A stretch of DNA of 56,283 nt from Amycolatopsis vastitatis (GCF_002234595.1 NZ_NMUL01000083.1:1-56283), one strand, 5' to 3'; counted from the stretch's first letter, positions 1-8,861 are shown. Program-made: numbers and translations. The notes: generated from the letters alone by a model not told the origin.

Positions 1-224
1 CCCCCCGTGTCGACCCCCTAATCACGCGAGCCGACCCTCCAGGCACGCGACCCGACCGTCCCGGTCCCCGAATTCCGGCCTGGATCACGCGAGTCCCGCC
101 CCGAACCACGCGGGTCCCGGCCTGGATCGCGCCAGCACCGGCCCAGCCGGCCGGTGATGCCCCTCCCATCACGCATGATGCCCCGCCAATCACGCATGAT
201 GCCTCCCCAATCACGCGCGATGCC
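1..224. repeat. Intergenic 21-bp phased degenerate repeat array
   Basis: No gene is visible here. The core CACGCG(A/G/C) or CACGCAT recurs at positions 23, 44, 86, 107, 170, 191 and 212, all on an exact 21-bp grid, with degenerate units near 65, 128 and 149. Left-hand units read like ATCACGCGAGCCGACC and right-hand units like ATCACGCATGATGCC, so two sub-families are joined in phase. The array ends just beyond the stop codon of the minus-strand Lrp gene. An inverted copy of the same family lies at 18830-18992. There are no unique spacers, so it is not a CRISPR array. Its function is unknown. Confidence 0.8.
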
Positions 225-671
225 TCAAACCGGCCGAGTCACCGACCGCCGGCGCAACGGCGACGACAGCACCAGCGACGTCGTCGTCTCCCCGTACCGC
301 TGGACCTTCTCGACCAGCTCCTCCAGCTCCGCCGTCTCCCGGCACAACACCCGCAGGATCCAGCACTCGTCCCCGGTGACGTGGTCCGCGGCGATGACCT
401 GCGGCAGCGGCAACACCGCCTCCCGGAACCGGGGTGTGTCGAGACTCCGCACCCGCGCCCGCACCAGTGCCTCGATCGGCAACCCGAGCTTCGTCGTGTC
501 GATGCTCGCCGCGTAGCCGGTGATCACGCCGCGCTCCTCGAGACGGCGAACGCGCTCGGTCACCGCCGAGCCGGACAGCGACACCCGGCGGCCCAGCTCC
601 GTGAAGCTCAGTCGGCCATCGGCCTGGAGGAGCTCCAGCACGTGCCAGTCGACGTCGTCGAGGGGGTCCAC
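225..671 (-). CDS. Lrp/AsnC family transcriptional regulator
   Basis: The 148-residue protein has the Lrp/AsnC layout: an N-terminal winged helix-turn-helix (about residues 5-60, including LSFTELGRRVSLS and VRRLEERGVITGY) and a C-terminal RAM/effector domain (about 65-145, with HVTGDECWILRV typical of ligand-binding family members). I chose the GTG at 671 because a purine-rich ribosome site (GGGAGAG) lies 5 bases upstream and the product then has normal family length. The open frame runs further upstream but would only add low-complexity sequence. It is divergent from a rhodanese gene, an arrangement that suggests local control by an amino acid or sulfur-compound signal. The effector is not predictable. 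Confidence 0.9.
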   Translation of the reverse strand: MDPLDDVDWHVLELLQADGRLSFTELGRRVSLSGSAVTERVRRLEERGVITGYAASIDTTKLGLPIEALVRARVRSLDTPRFREAVLPLPQVIAADHVTGDECWILRVLCRETAELEELVEKVQRYGETTTSLVLSSPLRRRSVTRPV

Positions 672-782
672 CGCAACTCTCCCGGATTCGCAGGGCCAGA
701 ACAGGGAAATCCCCGGCCGGTCCGGGCTCCCATGCCGATTCTGCCCTGTGCCGGAAGCGCCTCCGGCAGCAGGATTTACCGC
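672..782. promoter_or_regulatory. Divergent control region between Lrp regulator and rhodanese
   Basis: This 111-bp gap separates two divergent genes and should hold both promoters. It contains GGGAAATCCC, a short symmetrical element, and the inverted arms ACAGGG and CCCTGT about 35 bases apart. Lrp-type regulators usually bind their own promoter region, so an operator here is likely. The exact site is not assigned. Confidence 0.45.
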
Positions 783-1211
783 ATGACCACCGCTCGCACG
801 CTCACCGTCCCCGCTCCGGCGCCGGACGCCGCCGTGAAGTACTTCGGTGCCGAACTCGGCTTCGAGGTCGATCCCGACGACCTCGTCCGGGACCTCGACG
901 CCGGCCGCACCGATGGCTACGTCGTCGTCGAGACCCGCGCTCCCGAAGCCTTCGCGCAAGCGCGCATCCCCGGAGCGATCAACCTGCCTTACCGCGACAT
1001 GACGCCGGACAGCACAGCGCACCTCGACACGGACCTCGTCTACGTCTGCTACTGCGAAAGCGCCCAGTGCAACGCCGCCACCAAGGGCGCACTCAAGCTC
1101 GCCGAACTCGGCTTCAAGGTGAAACGGCTTTCCGGCGGCATCACCAGCTGGATCGCCGCCGGCTACCCGGTCGACGGAACCACGGCTCCCGGAATTCGCT
1201 GTGCCTGCTGA
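783..1211 (+). CDS. Rhodanese-like sulfurtransferase domain protein
   Basis: A 142-residue single-domain rhodanese fold protein. It has the CH2A-like segment ARIPGAINLPYRDM (about residues 59-72) and an active-site loop CYCESAQCNAA near residues 86-96, in which the second or third cysteine is the likely persulfide carrier. The C-terminal KRLSGGITSWIAAGYP is the usual family ending. Single-domain rhodaneses move sulfane sulfur or sense it; the substrate here is unknown. It starts 111 bp from the divergent Lrp regulator, which probably controls it, and is followed after 15 bp by an amidotransferase gene. Confidence 0.88.
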   Translation: MTTARTLTVPAPAPDAAVKYFGAELGFEVDPDDLVRDLDAGRTDGYVVVETRAPEAFAQARIPGAINLPYRDMTPDSTAHLDTDLVYVCYCESAQCNAATKGALKLAELGFKVKRLSGGITSWIAAGYPVDGTTAPGIRCAC

Positions 1212-1226
1212 CCTACCCTGGAAGGC

Positions 1227-1976
1227 GTGACACGACTGCTGATCATCCAGCCGGATCCGTCGGACCCCCTCGGCCCCCTCGGCGACTGGCTGACCGACGC
1301 CGGTGCGGAGCTCGACGTCCGCCTGCAGCCGGACGGCGGCCTTCCGACGGACGTCGACGGCTACCAGGGTGTCGTCTGCCTCGGCGGCGACATGGGCGCG
1401 CAGGACGACGCGAAACACCCGTGGCTGGCCGACGTCCGGCGGCTGCTGGCCAAGGCCGCGGCGAAGAACCTGCCCACGCTCGGCATCTGCCTCGGCGCTC
1501 AGCTGCTGACCCTCGCGACCGGCGGCCGGGTCGAGGAGGGCTCCGACGGGCCGGAGGTCGGTCCGCACCTCGTCGCCAAGAAAGACGCGGCCTGGACCGA
1601 CCCGCTGTTCGCCGACCTGCCGCTCATGCAGGACGTCCTCCAGTTCCACACCGACGCCATCACGCGGCTCCCGCCCGGCGCCGAACTGCTCGCATCCGCG
1701 CCGCGCTACGCGAACCAGGCCTACCGGCTCGGCCGTTGTGTCTACGGTGTCCAGTTCCACATCGAGACGACGCCCGCCGTCGTCGAGAGCTGGGCCGCCG
1801 AGTGCCCCGAAGTCGCGGAGTTCGCCCGGCCGGGCTCACTCGAGCACGACGCGTTGGTCACCGTGCACGCCGACATCGAGGAGACCTGGCGTCCCTTCGC
1901 ACAAAGGTTCGTCCGGTTGGCCGCCGGTGAGCTCGCGCCCGCCGTCGACCGTCAACGCACATTGCCGCTGGCTTAA
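1227..1976 (+). CDS. Type 1 glutamine amidotransferase (GMP synthase-like GATase)
   Basis: A 249-residue class I glutamine amidotransferase. The nucleophile elbow GICLGAQLL (about residues 90-98) supplies the catalytic Cys and YGVQFHIE (about 173-180) the catalytic His and Glu. There is no synthetase domain, so it is a stand-alone GATase of the family often annotated as GMP synthase-like. Its amide acceptor is unknown. The GTG start at 1227 has the -10-like hexamer TACCCT (1214-1219) seven bases upstream, which suggests a leaderless transcript even though the rhodanese gene ends only 15 bp before. Confidence 0.88.
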   Translation: MTRLLIIQPDPSDPLGPLGDWLTDAGAELDVRLQPDGGLPTDVDGYQGVVCLGGDMGAQDDAKHPWLADVRRLLAKAAAKNLPTLGICLGAQLLTLATGGRVEEGSDGPEVGPHLVAKKDAAWTDPLFADLPLMQDVLQFHTDAITRLPPGAELLASAPRYANQAYRLGRCVYGVQFHIETTPAVVESWAAECPEVAEFARPGSLEHDALVTVHADIEETWRPFAQRFVRLAAGELAPAVDRQRTLPLA

Positions 1977-2070
1977 CGACAAGGGTCACAACCAGCAACG
2001 TCCTGTTAACGCCGGGCGCACCCGTCAGGTACCTTGCGGGAGAAGTCCCCACAAGGGTTCGGAGGTCGGG

Positions 2071-3204
2071 GTGGAGCCCTCGTTGCTGGTCGCGGTCGTC
2101 GTCGTCACGGCCCTGGTTTTCGATTTCACGAACGGGTTCCACGACACCGCGAACTCGATGGCGACGTCGATCGCCACCGGGGCGCTCAAGCCCCGCGTGG
2201 CGGTCGCGATCTCGGCGATCCTGAACCTCGTCGGCGCGTTCCTGTCGGTGGAGGTCGCCAAGACGATCTCCAGCGGACTGGTCGACGACACGAAGATCGG
2301 CCCGTCGATCGTCTTCGGCGGGCTGATCGGCGCGATCGTCTGGAACCTCGTGACGTGGTTCGTCGGGCTGCCTTCGAGTTCGTCGCACGCGCTCTTCGGC
2401 GGCCTGATCGGCGCCACGTGGATCTCGGCCGGTGCCGATTCGGTCCACTTCGGAAAGATCGTCGAGAAGGTCCTGATCCCCGCTGCGGCGAGCCCGGTCA
2501 TCGCCGGTGTCGTCGCCATGATCGCGACCTACCTGGTCTACCGCTTCCTGGTGCGGCGCCGTCCGGCCACCCGCGGGTTCAAGGTCGGCCAGATCGTCTC
2601 GGCGTCGCTCGTCTCGCTCGCCCACGGCACCAACGACGCGCAGAAGACGATGGGCGTCATCACCCTCACGCTCGTCAGCGCCGGCAGTCTCCCGGCGGGC
2701 GCGTCGCCGCCCGTCTGGGTGATCGTCAGCGCCGCGTGCGCCCTCGCGCTCGGTACCTACCTCGGCGGCTGGCGCATCACCCACACCCTGGGCAAGGGCT
2801 TGACGGACATCGAGGGCCCGCAAGGCTTCGCCGCCCAGACGAGCTCGGCGCTGGTCATCCTGATCTCGTCGCGGCTGGGCTTCCCGCTGTCGACGACGCA
2901 CGTGTGCTCCGGCGGCATCGTCGGCTCCGGCGTCGGCCGCCGGGACGCGCCGGTCCGCTGGCGGATGGCGGGCCGGATGGTCGTCGCGTGGCTGTTCACG
3001 CTGCCCGCCGCCGCGATCGTCGGCGCGATCTCCGGCAAGGTCGCCTCCCTCGGCACCGCCGGAACCGTCGCCGTCGGCGTGGTCGGGATCGGGGTCGGCC
3101 TCGGCATCTACCTGCTTTCGCGCCGTCACCCCGTCACCGCGCACAGCTTCCACGTGCCCGAGCCGACGCCCGCCGGAGCCGAGCCGGGCCGGCTCGCCGC
3201 CTGA
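2071..3204 (+). CDS. Inorganic phosphate transporter, PiT family (copy 1)
   Basis: A 377-residue integral membrane protein of the PiT family, which imports phosphate (usually as a metal-phosphate complex) with a proton or sodium ion. The duplicated family signature is clear: DFTNGFHDTANSMA near the N terminus and LAHGTNDAQKTMGVI in the middle, with about ten hydrophobic segments. The GTG start at 2071 is supported by GGAGG five bases upstream. A paralogue with nearly the same N-terminal half lies at 50813-51940. The 94-bp upstream gap has a GTTAAC element but no convincing Pho box. Confidence 0.95.
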   Translation: MEPSLLVAVVVVTALVFDFTNGFHDTANSMATSIATGALKPRVAVAISAILNLVGAFLSVEVAKTISSGLVDDTKIGPSIVFGGLIGAIVWNLVTWFVGLPSSSSHALFGGLIGATWISAGADSVHFGKIVEKVLIPAAASPVIAGVVAMIATYLVYRFLVRRRPATRGFKVGQIVSASLVSLAHGTNDAQKTMGVITLTLVSAGSLPAGASPPVWVIVSAACALALGTYLGGWRITHTLGKGLTDIEGPQGFAAQTSSALVILISSRLGFPLSTTHVCSGGIVGSGVGRRDAPVRWRMAGRMVVAWLFTLPAAAIVGAISGKVASLGTAGTVAVGVVGIGVGLGIYLLSRRHPVTAHSFHVPEPTPAGAEPGRLAA

Positions 3205-3233
3205 GCCGCGTCGCCCGGCTACGGTGGTCGGTG

Positions 3234-6209
3234 ATGGCAGACCGCGCGCGAACGACCGCTTCGGCGGCGAGGTACGGCTTCACCGATGCCCGTGCCGAGG
3301 GTCAGTTGCGCACGGCCGGCTGGTGGGACGACGGCGGCCCCGTCGCGTCGGCCACCGACGTGCTCTCGGCGCTGTCCCGCACCGCCGATCCCGACCTCGC
3401 GCTGCGCGGGCTGGACCGCATCCGCGAGGCCGATGCCGGCGAGTGGGCGCCACTCGCGGAACAGCTCTGCGCGAACCGCACCTTCCGCGGCCGCTTGCTC
3501 AGCGTGCTCGGGACGTCCAGCGCGCTGGCCGATTTCGTCGCCGCGAACCCGGAGCAGTGGCGCTCGCTCACCGGGGACAAGTGCACCGACGCCGCCTGCT
3601 ACCGGGAAGCCTTGCGCGCGGCTCTGCTGGGTGACGACGGCTCGGTGCTCACCGGGCTCAAGGCCGAGCAGGCGCTCAAGGTCGCCTACCGCGGCCAGCT
3701 GCTCGGCATCGCCGCCGCCGACCTCGGGCACGTCGTCGAACCCGGGCTCGAGCACCCGCGCTACGCCGAGGTCGCGGCGCAGCTGACCGAGCTGGCCGAG
3801 GCCGCCCTGGCCGCCGGGCTGGTGGTCGCCGAGGCCGAGGTCGGCGCCGCGGCGGACGGCACCCTCGCGATCATCGCCATGGGCAAGTGCGGCGGCCGCG
3901 AACTGAACTACGTCAGCGACGTCGACGTCATCTTCGTCGGCGAAGGTGACCTCGGCGCCGCCACACGGCTGGCGAGCACGATGATGCGCGTCGTCGGGAA
4001 GGCGTGCTTCGAGGTCGACGCGGCGCTGCGTCCCGAGGGCAAGGCCGGCGCGCTCGTCCGAACCGTGGAAAGCCACCACGGCTACTACCAGAAGTGGGCC
4101 AAGACCTGGGAGTTCCAGGCGCTGCTCAAGGCGCGCCCGGTGGCGGGCGACGCCGAGCTCGGCCGCCAGTACGCCGAGATGGTGGCGCCGCTGGTGTGGT
4201 CGGCGGCCGACCGGGAGAACTTCGTCGGCGAGGTGCAGCAGATGCGCCGCCGCGTCGAGGGGCACGTGCCGTCCGAACACGCCGAGCGCGAGCTGAAGCT
4301 GGGCCGCGGCGGCCTGCGCGACGTCGAGTTCGCCGTGCAGCTGCTGCAGCTCGTGCACGGCCGGATCGACGCGAACCTGCGCTCGCCGTCCACGATGGAC
4401 GCGCTGGCGGCGCTCGGCGAAGGCGGGTACGTGGGTCGTCAGGACGCCGCCGAGCTGGGCGCGTCGTACGAGTTCCTGCGGATGATCGAGCACCGGCTGC
4501 AGTTGCGCCGGCTGCGCCGGACCCACCTCTTCCCGGCGACGTCCGAGACCGGCGAGCTGCGGATCCTCGCCCGGGCCAGTGGAATCAAGGCGAGCGGCGG
4601 CAAGAGCCAGGGCGACGCGCTGCTCGCGGAGTTCCGGCGGCACGGCAAGGGCGTCCGCCGCCTGCACGAAAAGATCTTCTACCGGCCGCTGCTGCAGTCC
4701 GTCGCGAACGTGCCGACCGAGGCGCTGCGGCTGACCACCAAGCAGGCGGCGAGCCGGCTGGCCGCACTCGGCTACACCGCGCCCGACGGCGCGCTCCAGC
4801 ACATCAAGGCCCTCACTTCGGGCGTCTCGCGCCGCGCCGCGATCCAGCAGGCGCTGCTGCCGGTGCTGCTCGACCTCTTCGCCGACACGCCCGATCCCGA
4901 CGGCGGCCTGCTGTCGTACCGGAAGGTGTCCGAGGCGCTCGAAGACACGCCGTGGTACCTGCGCGTGCTGCGCGACGAAGGCACGGTCGTCGAGAACCTC
5001 GCCCTCCTGCTGGGGACGTCGCGGCTGGTGCCCGACCTGCTGGTCCGCGCGCCCGAGGTGTTGCAGCTGCTCGGGGACCCGGCCCGGCTGCTGGGCCGCA
5101 CGCCCGCCGAGGTGGCGACGTCGTTGCGTGCCGCGGTCCGGCGTCAGCCCGGGCTGAACGCCGCGGTCGCCGCGGCGCGTTCGCTGCGGCGGCACGAACT
5201 CCTGCGCGTCGCCTGTGCAGACCTGCTCGGGCTCCTCGACGTGCCCGCGGTGTGCGAAGCGCTGTCCAGCGTCTGGGTGGCGGTGCTGCAGGGCGCGCTG
5301 GCCGCGGCGTTCCGGCAGCGGCAGGCCGAACTCGGCCGGACACCGGCGCGCATCGCCGTCATCGGGATGGGCAGGCTCGGCGGCGCCGAACTCGGCTACG
5401 GTTCCGACGCCGACGTGCTCTTCGTGTGTGAGCCGTCCGAAGGGGTTTCGGACGCCGACGCCGTGAAGTTCGCTTCGTCGGTCGCGGAGACCGTCCGGAA
5501 GATGCTGGGCGCGCCGAGTTCGGACCCGGCGCTCGTCGTCGACGCCGACCTGCGGCCGGAAGGACGCAGCGGGCCGCTGGTCCGGACGCTGGATTCGTAC
5601 CGCGCCTACTACGCGCGCTGGGGCGAGGTGTGGGAGGCGCAGGCATTGCTGCGGGCGCGGTTCATCGCCGGTGACGACGAGCTCGGCGGCCGGTTCATCG
5701 CGATGATCGACCCGATCCGCTACCCCGAAGGCGGCTTGGCCGCGAAGGACGCGCGCGAGGTCCGCCGCATCAAGGCACGGGTGGAGACCGAGCGGATGCC
5801 CCGCGGCGCGGACCCGACGCGGCACACGAAGCTCGGCCGCGGCGGCCTCGCCGACGTCGAGTGGACGGTCCAGCTGCTGCAGCTGCAGCACGCGCACGCG
5901 GTCCCGGCGCTGCGGACGACGTCGACGCTGGACGCGCTGGCGTGCCTGCCGGAAGCGGGCCTGGCCGAGCAGGCGCAGGTGGACTCGCTGCGGGAGGCGT
6001 GGCTGCTGGCGACGCAGGTCCGCAATGCAGGGATGCTCGTGCGCGGCAAGGCCGTCGACGAGGTCCCCGGTTCGGGCCGCGACCTGGCAGCGGTGGCCCG
6101 TGTGCTCGGCCAGACGGCAGGCGACGACCCCGGCGAGTTCCTCGACACGTACCGCCGCATCACACGGCGGGCGCACACCGTGGTGGAGCACCTGTTCTAC
6201 GAGGCCTGA
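3234..6209 (+). CDS. glnE: Bifunctional glutamine synthetase adenylyltransferase/deadenylase
   Basis: A 991-residue protein, the usual GlnE length in actinobacteria. Two nucleotidyltransferase domains are visible. The first has MGKCGGRELNYVSDVDVIFV around residues 217-236 (adenylyl-removing half) and the second MGRLGGAELGYGSDADVLFV around 711-730 (adenylylating half), each followed by an R-rich glutamine-synthetase adenylyltransferase segment with the LGRGGLxDVE motif. It modifies glutamine synthetase on a conserved Tyr and so tunes ammonia assimilation. Its target gene glnA lies 0.5 kb downstream on the opposite strand. The ATG at 3234 was chosen; GTG 3231 is possible, since TACGGT at 3220-3225 could serve as a -10 for a leaderless start. 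Confidence 0.96.
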   Translation: MADRARTTASAARYGFTDARAEGQLRTAGWWDDGGPVASATDVLSALSRTADPDLALRGLDRIREADAGEWAPLAEQLCANRTFRGRLLSVLGTSSALADFVAANPEQWRSLTGDKCTDAACYREALRAALLGDDGSVLTGLKAEQALKVAYRGQLLGIAAADLGHVVEPGLEHPRYAEVAAQLTELAEAALAAGLVVAEAEVGAAADGTLAIIAMGKCGGRELNYVSDVDVIFVGEGDLGAATRLASTMMRVVGKACFEVDAALRPEGKAGALVRTVESHHGYYQKWAKTWEFQALLKARPVAGDAELGRQYAEMVAPLVWSAADRENFVGEVQQMRRRVEGHVPSEHAERELKLGRGGLRDVEFAVQLLQLVHGRIDANLRSPSTMDALAALGEGGYVGRQDAAELGASYEFLRMIEHRLQLRRLRRTHLFPATSETGELRILARASGIKASGGKSQGDALLAEFRRHGKGVRRLHEKIFYRPLLQSVANVPTEALRLTTKQAASRLAALGYTAPDGALQHIKALTSGVSRRAAIQQALLPVLLDLFADTPDPDGGLLSYRKVSEALEDTPWYLRVLRDEGTVVENLALLLGTSRLVPDLLVRAPEVLQLLGDPARLLGRTPAEVATSLRAAVRRQPGLNAAVAAARSLRRHELLRVACADLLGLLDVPAVCEALSSVWVAVLQGALAAAFRQRQAELGRTPARIAVIGMGRLGGAELGYGSDADVLFVCEPSEGVSDADAVKFASSVAETVRKMLGAPSSDPALVVDADLRPEGRSGPLVRTLDSYRAYYARWGEVWEAQALLRARFIAGDDELGGRFIAMIDPIRYPEGGLAAKDAREVRRIKARVETERMPRGADPTRHTKLGRGGLADVEWTVQLLQLQHAHAVPALRTTSTLDALACLPEAGLAEQAQVDSLREAWLLATQVRNAGMLVRGKAVDEVPGSGRDLAAVARVLGQTAGDDPGEFLDTYRRITRRAHTVVEHLFYEA

Positions 6210-6223
6210 CCTACAGTGGGCGA

Positions 6224-6655
6224 GTGACCGATCGCGAGCCGTTCCGGACCCGGATCAAGGTCCGGCACTACGAGCTGGACACCCTGGGCCACCTCAACCA
6301 CGCCGTTTACCACTCGTACGGCGAGGTTTCGAGACTGGAGCTGTTCGAAGCGGCCGGCGGCCTCGAAGGCTTCAGGAAGGCGAGGCTCGCTTCGGTCCTG
6401 CTGGAAACGCACGTGGTGTTCCGCCGCGAGCTGCGCGCCGGCGACGTGGTCGACGTGACCTGCGACGTCAAGTTCGGCAGCGGCAAGACGTTCAAGATGG
6501 ACTCGAACATCGTGAAGCTCGACGGGACCCTGGCCGCGGAGATCACCTGCACGCTGGGGCTGATGGACCTGGAGCGCCGCAAGCTGGTCGAGGATCCGCG
6601 AGGCAGGTTCGAAGCGGCGGGCGCGGACCTGAAGGTGCTGTCGACGGCGGAGTGA
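6224..6655 (+). CDS. Acyl-CoA thioesterase, 4HBT hotdog fold
   Basis: A 143-residue single hotdog-domain protein. The segment YELDTLGHLNHAVYHSY near the N terminus is the 4-hydroxybenzoyl-CoA thioesterase active-site pattern, with the Asp acting as general base or nucleophile. The family hydrolyses acyl-CoA or aryl-CoA thioesters in the cytosol; the natural substrate is unknown. The GTG start has TACAGT (6212-6217) exactly six bases upstream, which points to a leaderless transcript. The gene follows glnE by 14 bp and is convergent with glnA, separated by a shared terminator. Confidence 0.88.
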   Translation: MTDREPFRTRIKVRHYELDTLGHLNHAVYHSYGEVSRLELFEAAGGLEGFRKARLASVLLETHVVFRRELRAGDVVDVTCDVKFGSGKTFKMDSNIVKLDGTLAAEITCTLGLMDLERRKLVEDPRGRFEAAGADLKVLSTAE

Positions 6656-6663
6656 CACGAGAA

Positions 6664-6703
6664 ACGCCGGCGGCGAGGGCTGTTCGCACCTCGCCGCCGG
6701 CGT
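6664..6703. terminator. Bidirectional hairpin terminator, thioesterase/glnA
   Basis: A perfect 15-bp inverted repeat (arms 6664-6678 and 6689-6703, starting ACGCCGGCGG) with a 10-base loop. It lies between the stop codons of the two convergent genes. There is no long T tract, as is common in GC-rich actinobacteria. Confidence 0.85.
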
Positions 6704-6724
6704 GTCCGTGGGCGTGCTACCGGA

Positions 6725-8149
6725 TCACACGTCGTAGTACAGAGCGAACTCGTACGGGTGCGGGCGCAGGCGCAGCGGGTCGATCTCGTTTTCGCGCTTG
6801 TACGAGATCCACGTCTCGATCACGTCCGGCGTGAAGACGCCGCCCTCGAGGAGGTAGTCGTGGTCGGCCTCGAGGGTGTCGAGCACCGTGCCGAGGTCGC
6901 CCGGCACCGTCTGGACGTTCTTGGCCTCCTCCGGCGGAAGCTCGTAGAGGTCCTTGTCGATGGGGTCCGGCGGCTCGATCTTGTTCTTGATGCCGTCGAG
7001 GCCGGCCATCATCATCGCCGCGAACGCCAGGTACGGGTTGCCCGAGGAGTCCGGGCAGCGGAACTCGGCGCGCTTCGCCTTCGGGTTGTTACCCGTGATC
7101 GGGATGCGGACGCAGGCGGAGCGGTTGCGCTGCGAGTAGACCAGCGAGACCGGCGCCTCGAAGCCCGGGACCAGGCGGTGGTAGGAGTTCACCGTCGGGT
7201 TCGTGAAGGCGAGCAGGCTCGGGGCGTGCTTGAGCAGGCCGCCGATGTAGTGGCGAGCGGTGTCGGACAGGCCCGCGTAGCCGGACTCGTCGTGGAACAG
7301 CGGCGTGCCGTCCTTCCACAGCGACTGGTGGCAGTGCATGCCCGAACCGTTGTCGCCCGCCAGGGGCTTCGGCATGAAGGTCGCCGTCTTGCCCGCCGCG
7401 AACACGGTGTTCTTGACGATGTACTTGAACATCATCAAGTCGTCGGCGGCGTGCAGCAGCGTGTTGAACTTGTAGTTGATCTCGGTCTGGCCCGCGGTGC
7501 CCACCTCGTGGTGCGCGCGCTCGATCTCGAAACCGGAGTTCGTCAGGTTGCGGACGATGTCGTCGCGCAGGTCGGCGAAGTGGTCGACCGGCGGGACCGG
7601 GAAGTAGCCGCCCTTGAACTTCGTCTTGTAGCCCTGGTTGCCGCCCACCTCGTCGGCGCCGGTGTTCCACCAGCCCTCGACGGAGTCGATCTCGTGGAAC
7701 GAGGCGTGCTCGGCGGAGTCGAAACGGACCGAGTCGAAGATGTAGAACTCGGCTTCGGGGCCGAAGTACACGCTGTCGGCGACGCCGTACTCGGCGATGT
7801 ACTGCTCGGCCTTGCGCGCGATGTTGCGCGGGTCGCGGCTGTAGGCCTCGCGCGTGAAGGGGTCGTGCACGAAGAAGTTGATCGACAGCGTCTTCGCCTT
7901 GCGGAACGGGTCGATCTGCGCCGTGTCCAGGTCCGGCAGCAGCAGCATGTCGGACTCGTGGATCGACTGGAAACCACGCACCGAGGAGCCGTCGAACGCG
8001 AGTCCCTCGTCGATGGCGTCGTTGTCGAACGCCTTCGCGGGGACCGTGAAGTGCTGCATCACGCCGGGCAGGTCGCAGAACCTGACATCGACGACCTCGA
8101 CGTTCTGGTCGGCGATGAGGCGCTGAATGTCGTCTGGAGTAGTGGGCAC
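6725..8149 (-). CDS. glnA: Type I glutamine synthetase
   Basis: A 474-residue class I-beta glutamine synthetase, which forms glutamine from glutamate, ammonia and ATP as a cytosolic dodecamer. Visible signatures are FDGSSVRGF near residue 53, the ATP-site region around PKPLAGDNGSGMH, and the adenylylation segment DLYELPPEE with the target Tyr at about residue 402. The enzyme is therefore expected to be a substrate of the GlnE encoded next to it. The GTG at 8149 was chosen: AAGGAG lies just upstream and the N terminus VPTTPDDIQ matches the family. The longer in-frame start at 8233 would add non-homologous sequence. The order glnE, glnA, RDD protein, DUF4191 protein matches M. tuberculosis Rv2221c-Rv2219. 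Confidence 0.97.
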   Translation of the reverse strand: MPTTPDDIQRLIADQNVEVVDVRFCDLPGVMQHFTVPAKAFDNDAIDEGLAFDGSSVRGFQSIHESDMLLLPDLDTAQIDPFRKAKTLSINFFVHDPFTREAYSRDPRNIARKAEQYIAEYGVADSVYFGPEAEFYIFDSVRFDSAEHASFHEIDSVEGWWNTGADEVGGNQGYKTKFKGGYFPVPPVDHFADLRDDIVRNLTNSGFEIERAHHEVGTAGQTEINYKFNTLLHAADDLMMFKYIVKNTVFAAGKTATFMPKPLAGDNGSGMHCHQSLWKDGTPLFHDESGYAGLSDTARHYIGGLLKHAPSLLAFTNPTVNSYHRLVPGFEAPVSLVYSQRNRSACVRIPITGNNPKAKRAEFRCPDSSGNPYLAFAAMMMAGLDGIKNKIEPPDPIDKDLYELPPEEAKNVQTVPGDLGTVLDTLEADHDYLLEGGVFTPDVIETWISYKRENEIDPLRLRPHPYEFALYYDV

Positions 8150-8322
8150 CCTCGGTGACTCCTTCTCGTTCGAGCTCGTACGGCAGTGCTCTCTTCGGCT
8201 CACGCTAAAAGTGCGGTGTTGCCCGACCGTCACCCGTATGTTTCGCCAGTGTTAACGGGTGGTCGATATCGGGTATCCGACCAGGTCGGATGTGGTCCGC
8301 GCCACCGGCATACCCTAGACGG

Positions 8323-8808
8323 GTGGCGAGATGGACCGGCGAATGGCTACCCGGCACCGGCGACGGTGGTCCGGACACTGATCAACACGGCTCGCGCTGG
8401 CCGGGTGAGAAGTTCGGTTTGCCCGAGTCGGGCGTCGGCTCGGCGGCGAGCGGGGGCGCGCGGCTGCTCGGGCTGATCGCCGACCTCGTCGTCGCGGCCC
8501 TGGTCACGGCGATCTTCCTGCACCCCAGCCTGCAGGACCCGGTCGCGATGCAGAACTTCAACCTCTGGTCCGGTGGCGTCTGGGCGGTCATCTCCGTGAT
8601 CTCCGCCGGCTTCTTCGGCTTCACACCCGGCATGGCCGCCGTCGGCATCCGCGTCGCCCGCCTCGACGGCGCCGCGCTGGTCGGCCCGCTGCGCGCGCTG
8701 GTCCGGGCGGCGCTGACGTTCGTCATCATCCCGGCGGCGGTCCGCAACGCCGACGGCCGCAGCTGGCTCGACCGGCTGACCGGCACCGTCGTCATCCGGA
8801 TGCGCTGA
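8323..8808 (+). CDS. RDD family membrane protein
   Basis: A 161-residue protein with a hydrophilic N-terminal segment of about 45 residues and an RDD domain with hydrophobic segments around LLGLIADLVVAALVTAIFL, VWAVISVISAGFFGF and ALTFVIIPAAV. RDD proteins are small membrane proteins of mostly unknown function; a transport role is known for some. The GTG at 8323 has TACCCT (8311-8316) six bases upstream, a good leaderless arrangement. It is divergent from glnA and convergent with the DUF4191 gene, as Rv2219A is in M. tuberculosis. Confidence 0.85.
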   Translation: MARWTGEWLPGTGDGGPDTDQHGSRWPGEKFGLPESGVGSAASGGARLLGLIADLVVAALVTAIFLHPSLQDPVAMQNFNLWSGGVWAVISVISAGFFGFTPGMAAVGIRVARLDGAALVGPLRALVRAALTFVIIPAAVRNADGRSWLDRLTGTVVIRMR

Positions 8809-8816
8809 ACCCGCGA

Positions 8817-8849
8817 AAAGGCCCCGTCCGGGTTCCGGACGGGGCCTTT
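8817..8849. terminator. Bidirectional hairpin terminator, RDD/DUF4191
   Basis: A perfect 15-bp stem (8817-8831 with 8835-8849, AAAGGCCCCGTCCGG) with a 3-base loop. The A and T residues at its ends let it act on both strands between the convergent genes. Confidence 0.9.
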
Positions 8850-8861
8850 CTCATGAGCGGG

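Noticed and set aside
1..224. CRISPR array
   Set aside because: The units are 21 bp with no unique spacers and no cas genes are present; the same holds for 18830-18992.
672..1760. N-terminal extension of the Lrp gene
   Set aside because: The open frame continues to 1760 but overlaps the rhodanese and amidotransferase genes antisense and shows no homology; GTG 671 with a ribosome site is enough.
1977..2070. PHO box before the first PiT gene
   Set aside because: GGTCAC and GTTAAC elements are present but are about 21 bases apart without a matching middle unit, so the direct-repeat pattern is not convincing.
3219..6191. 990-codon open frame antisense to glnE, and similar long frames opposite the UPF0182 gene (22336-24522) and others
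   Set aside because: In very GC-rich genes the reverse strand is often open in one frame. These frames are Arg/Gly/Asp-rich, lack ribosome sites and domains, and lie opposite well-supported genes.
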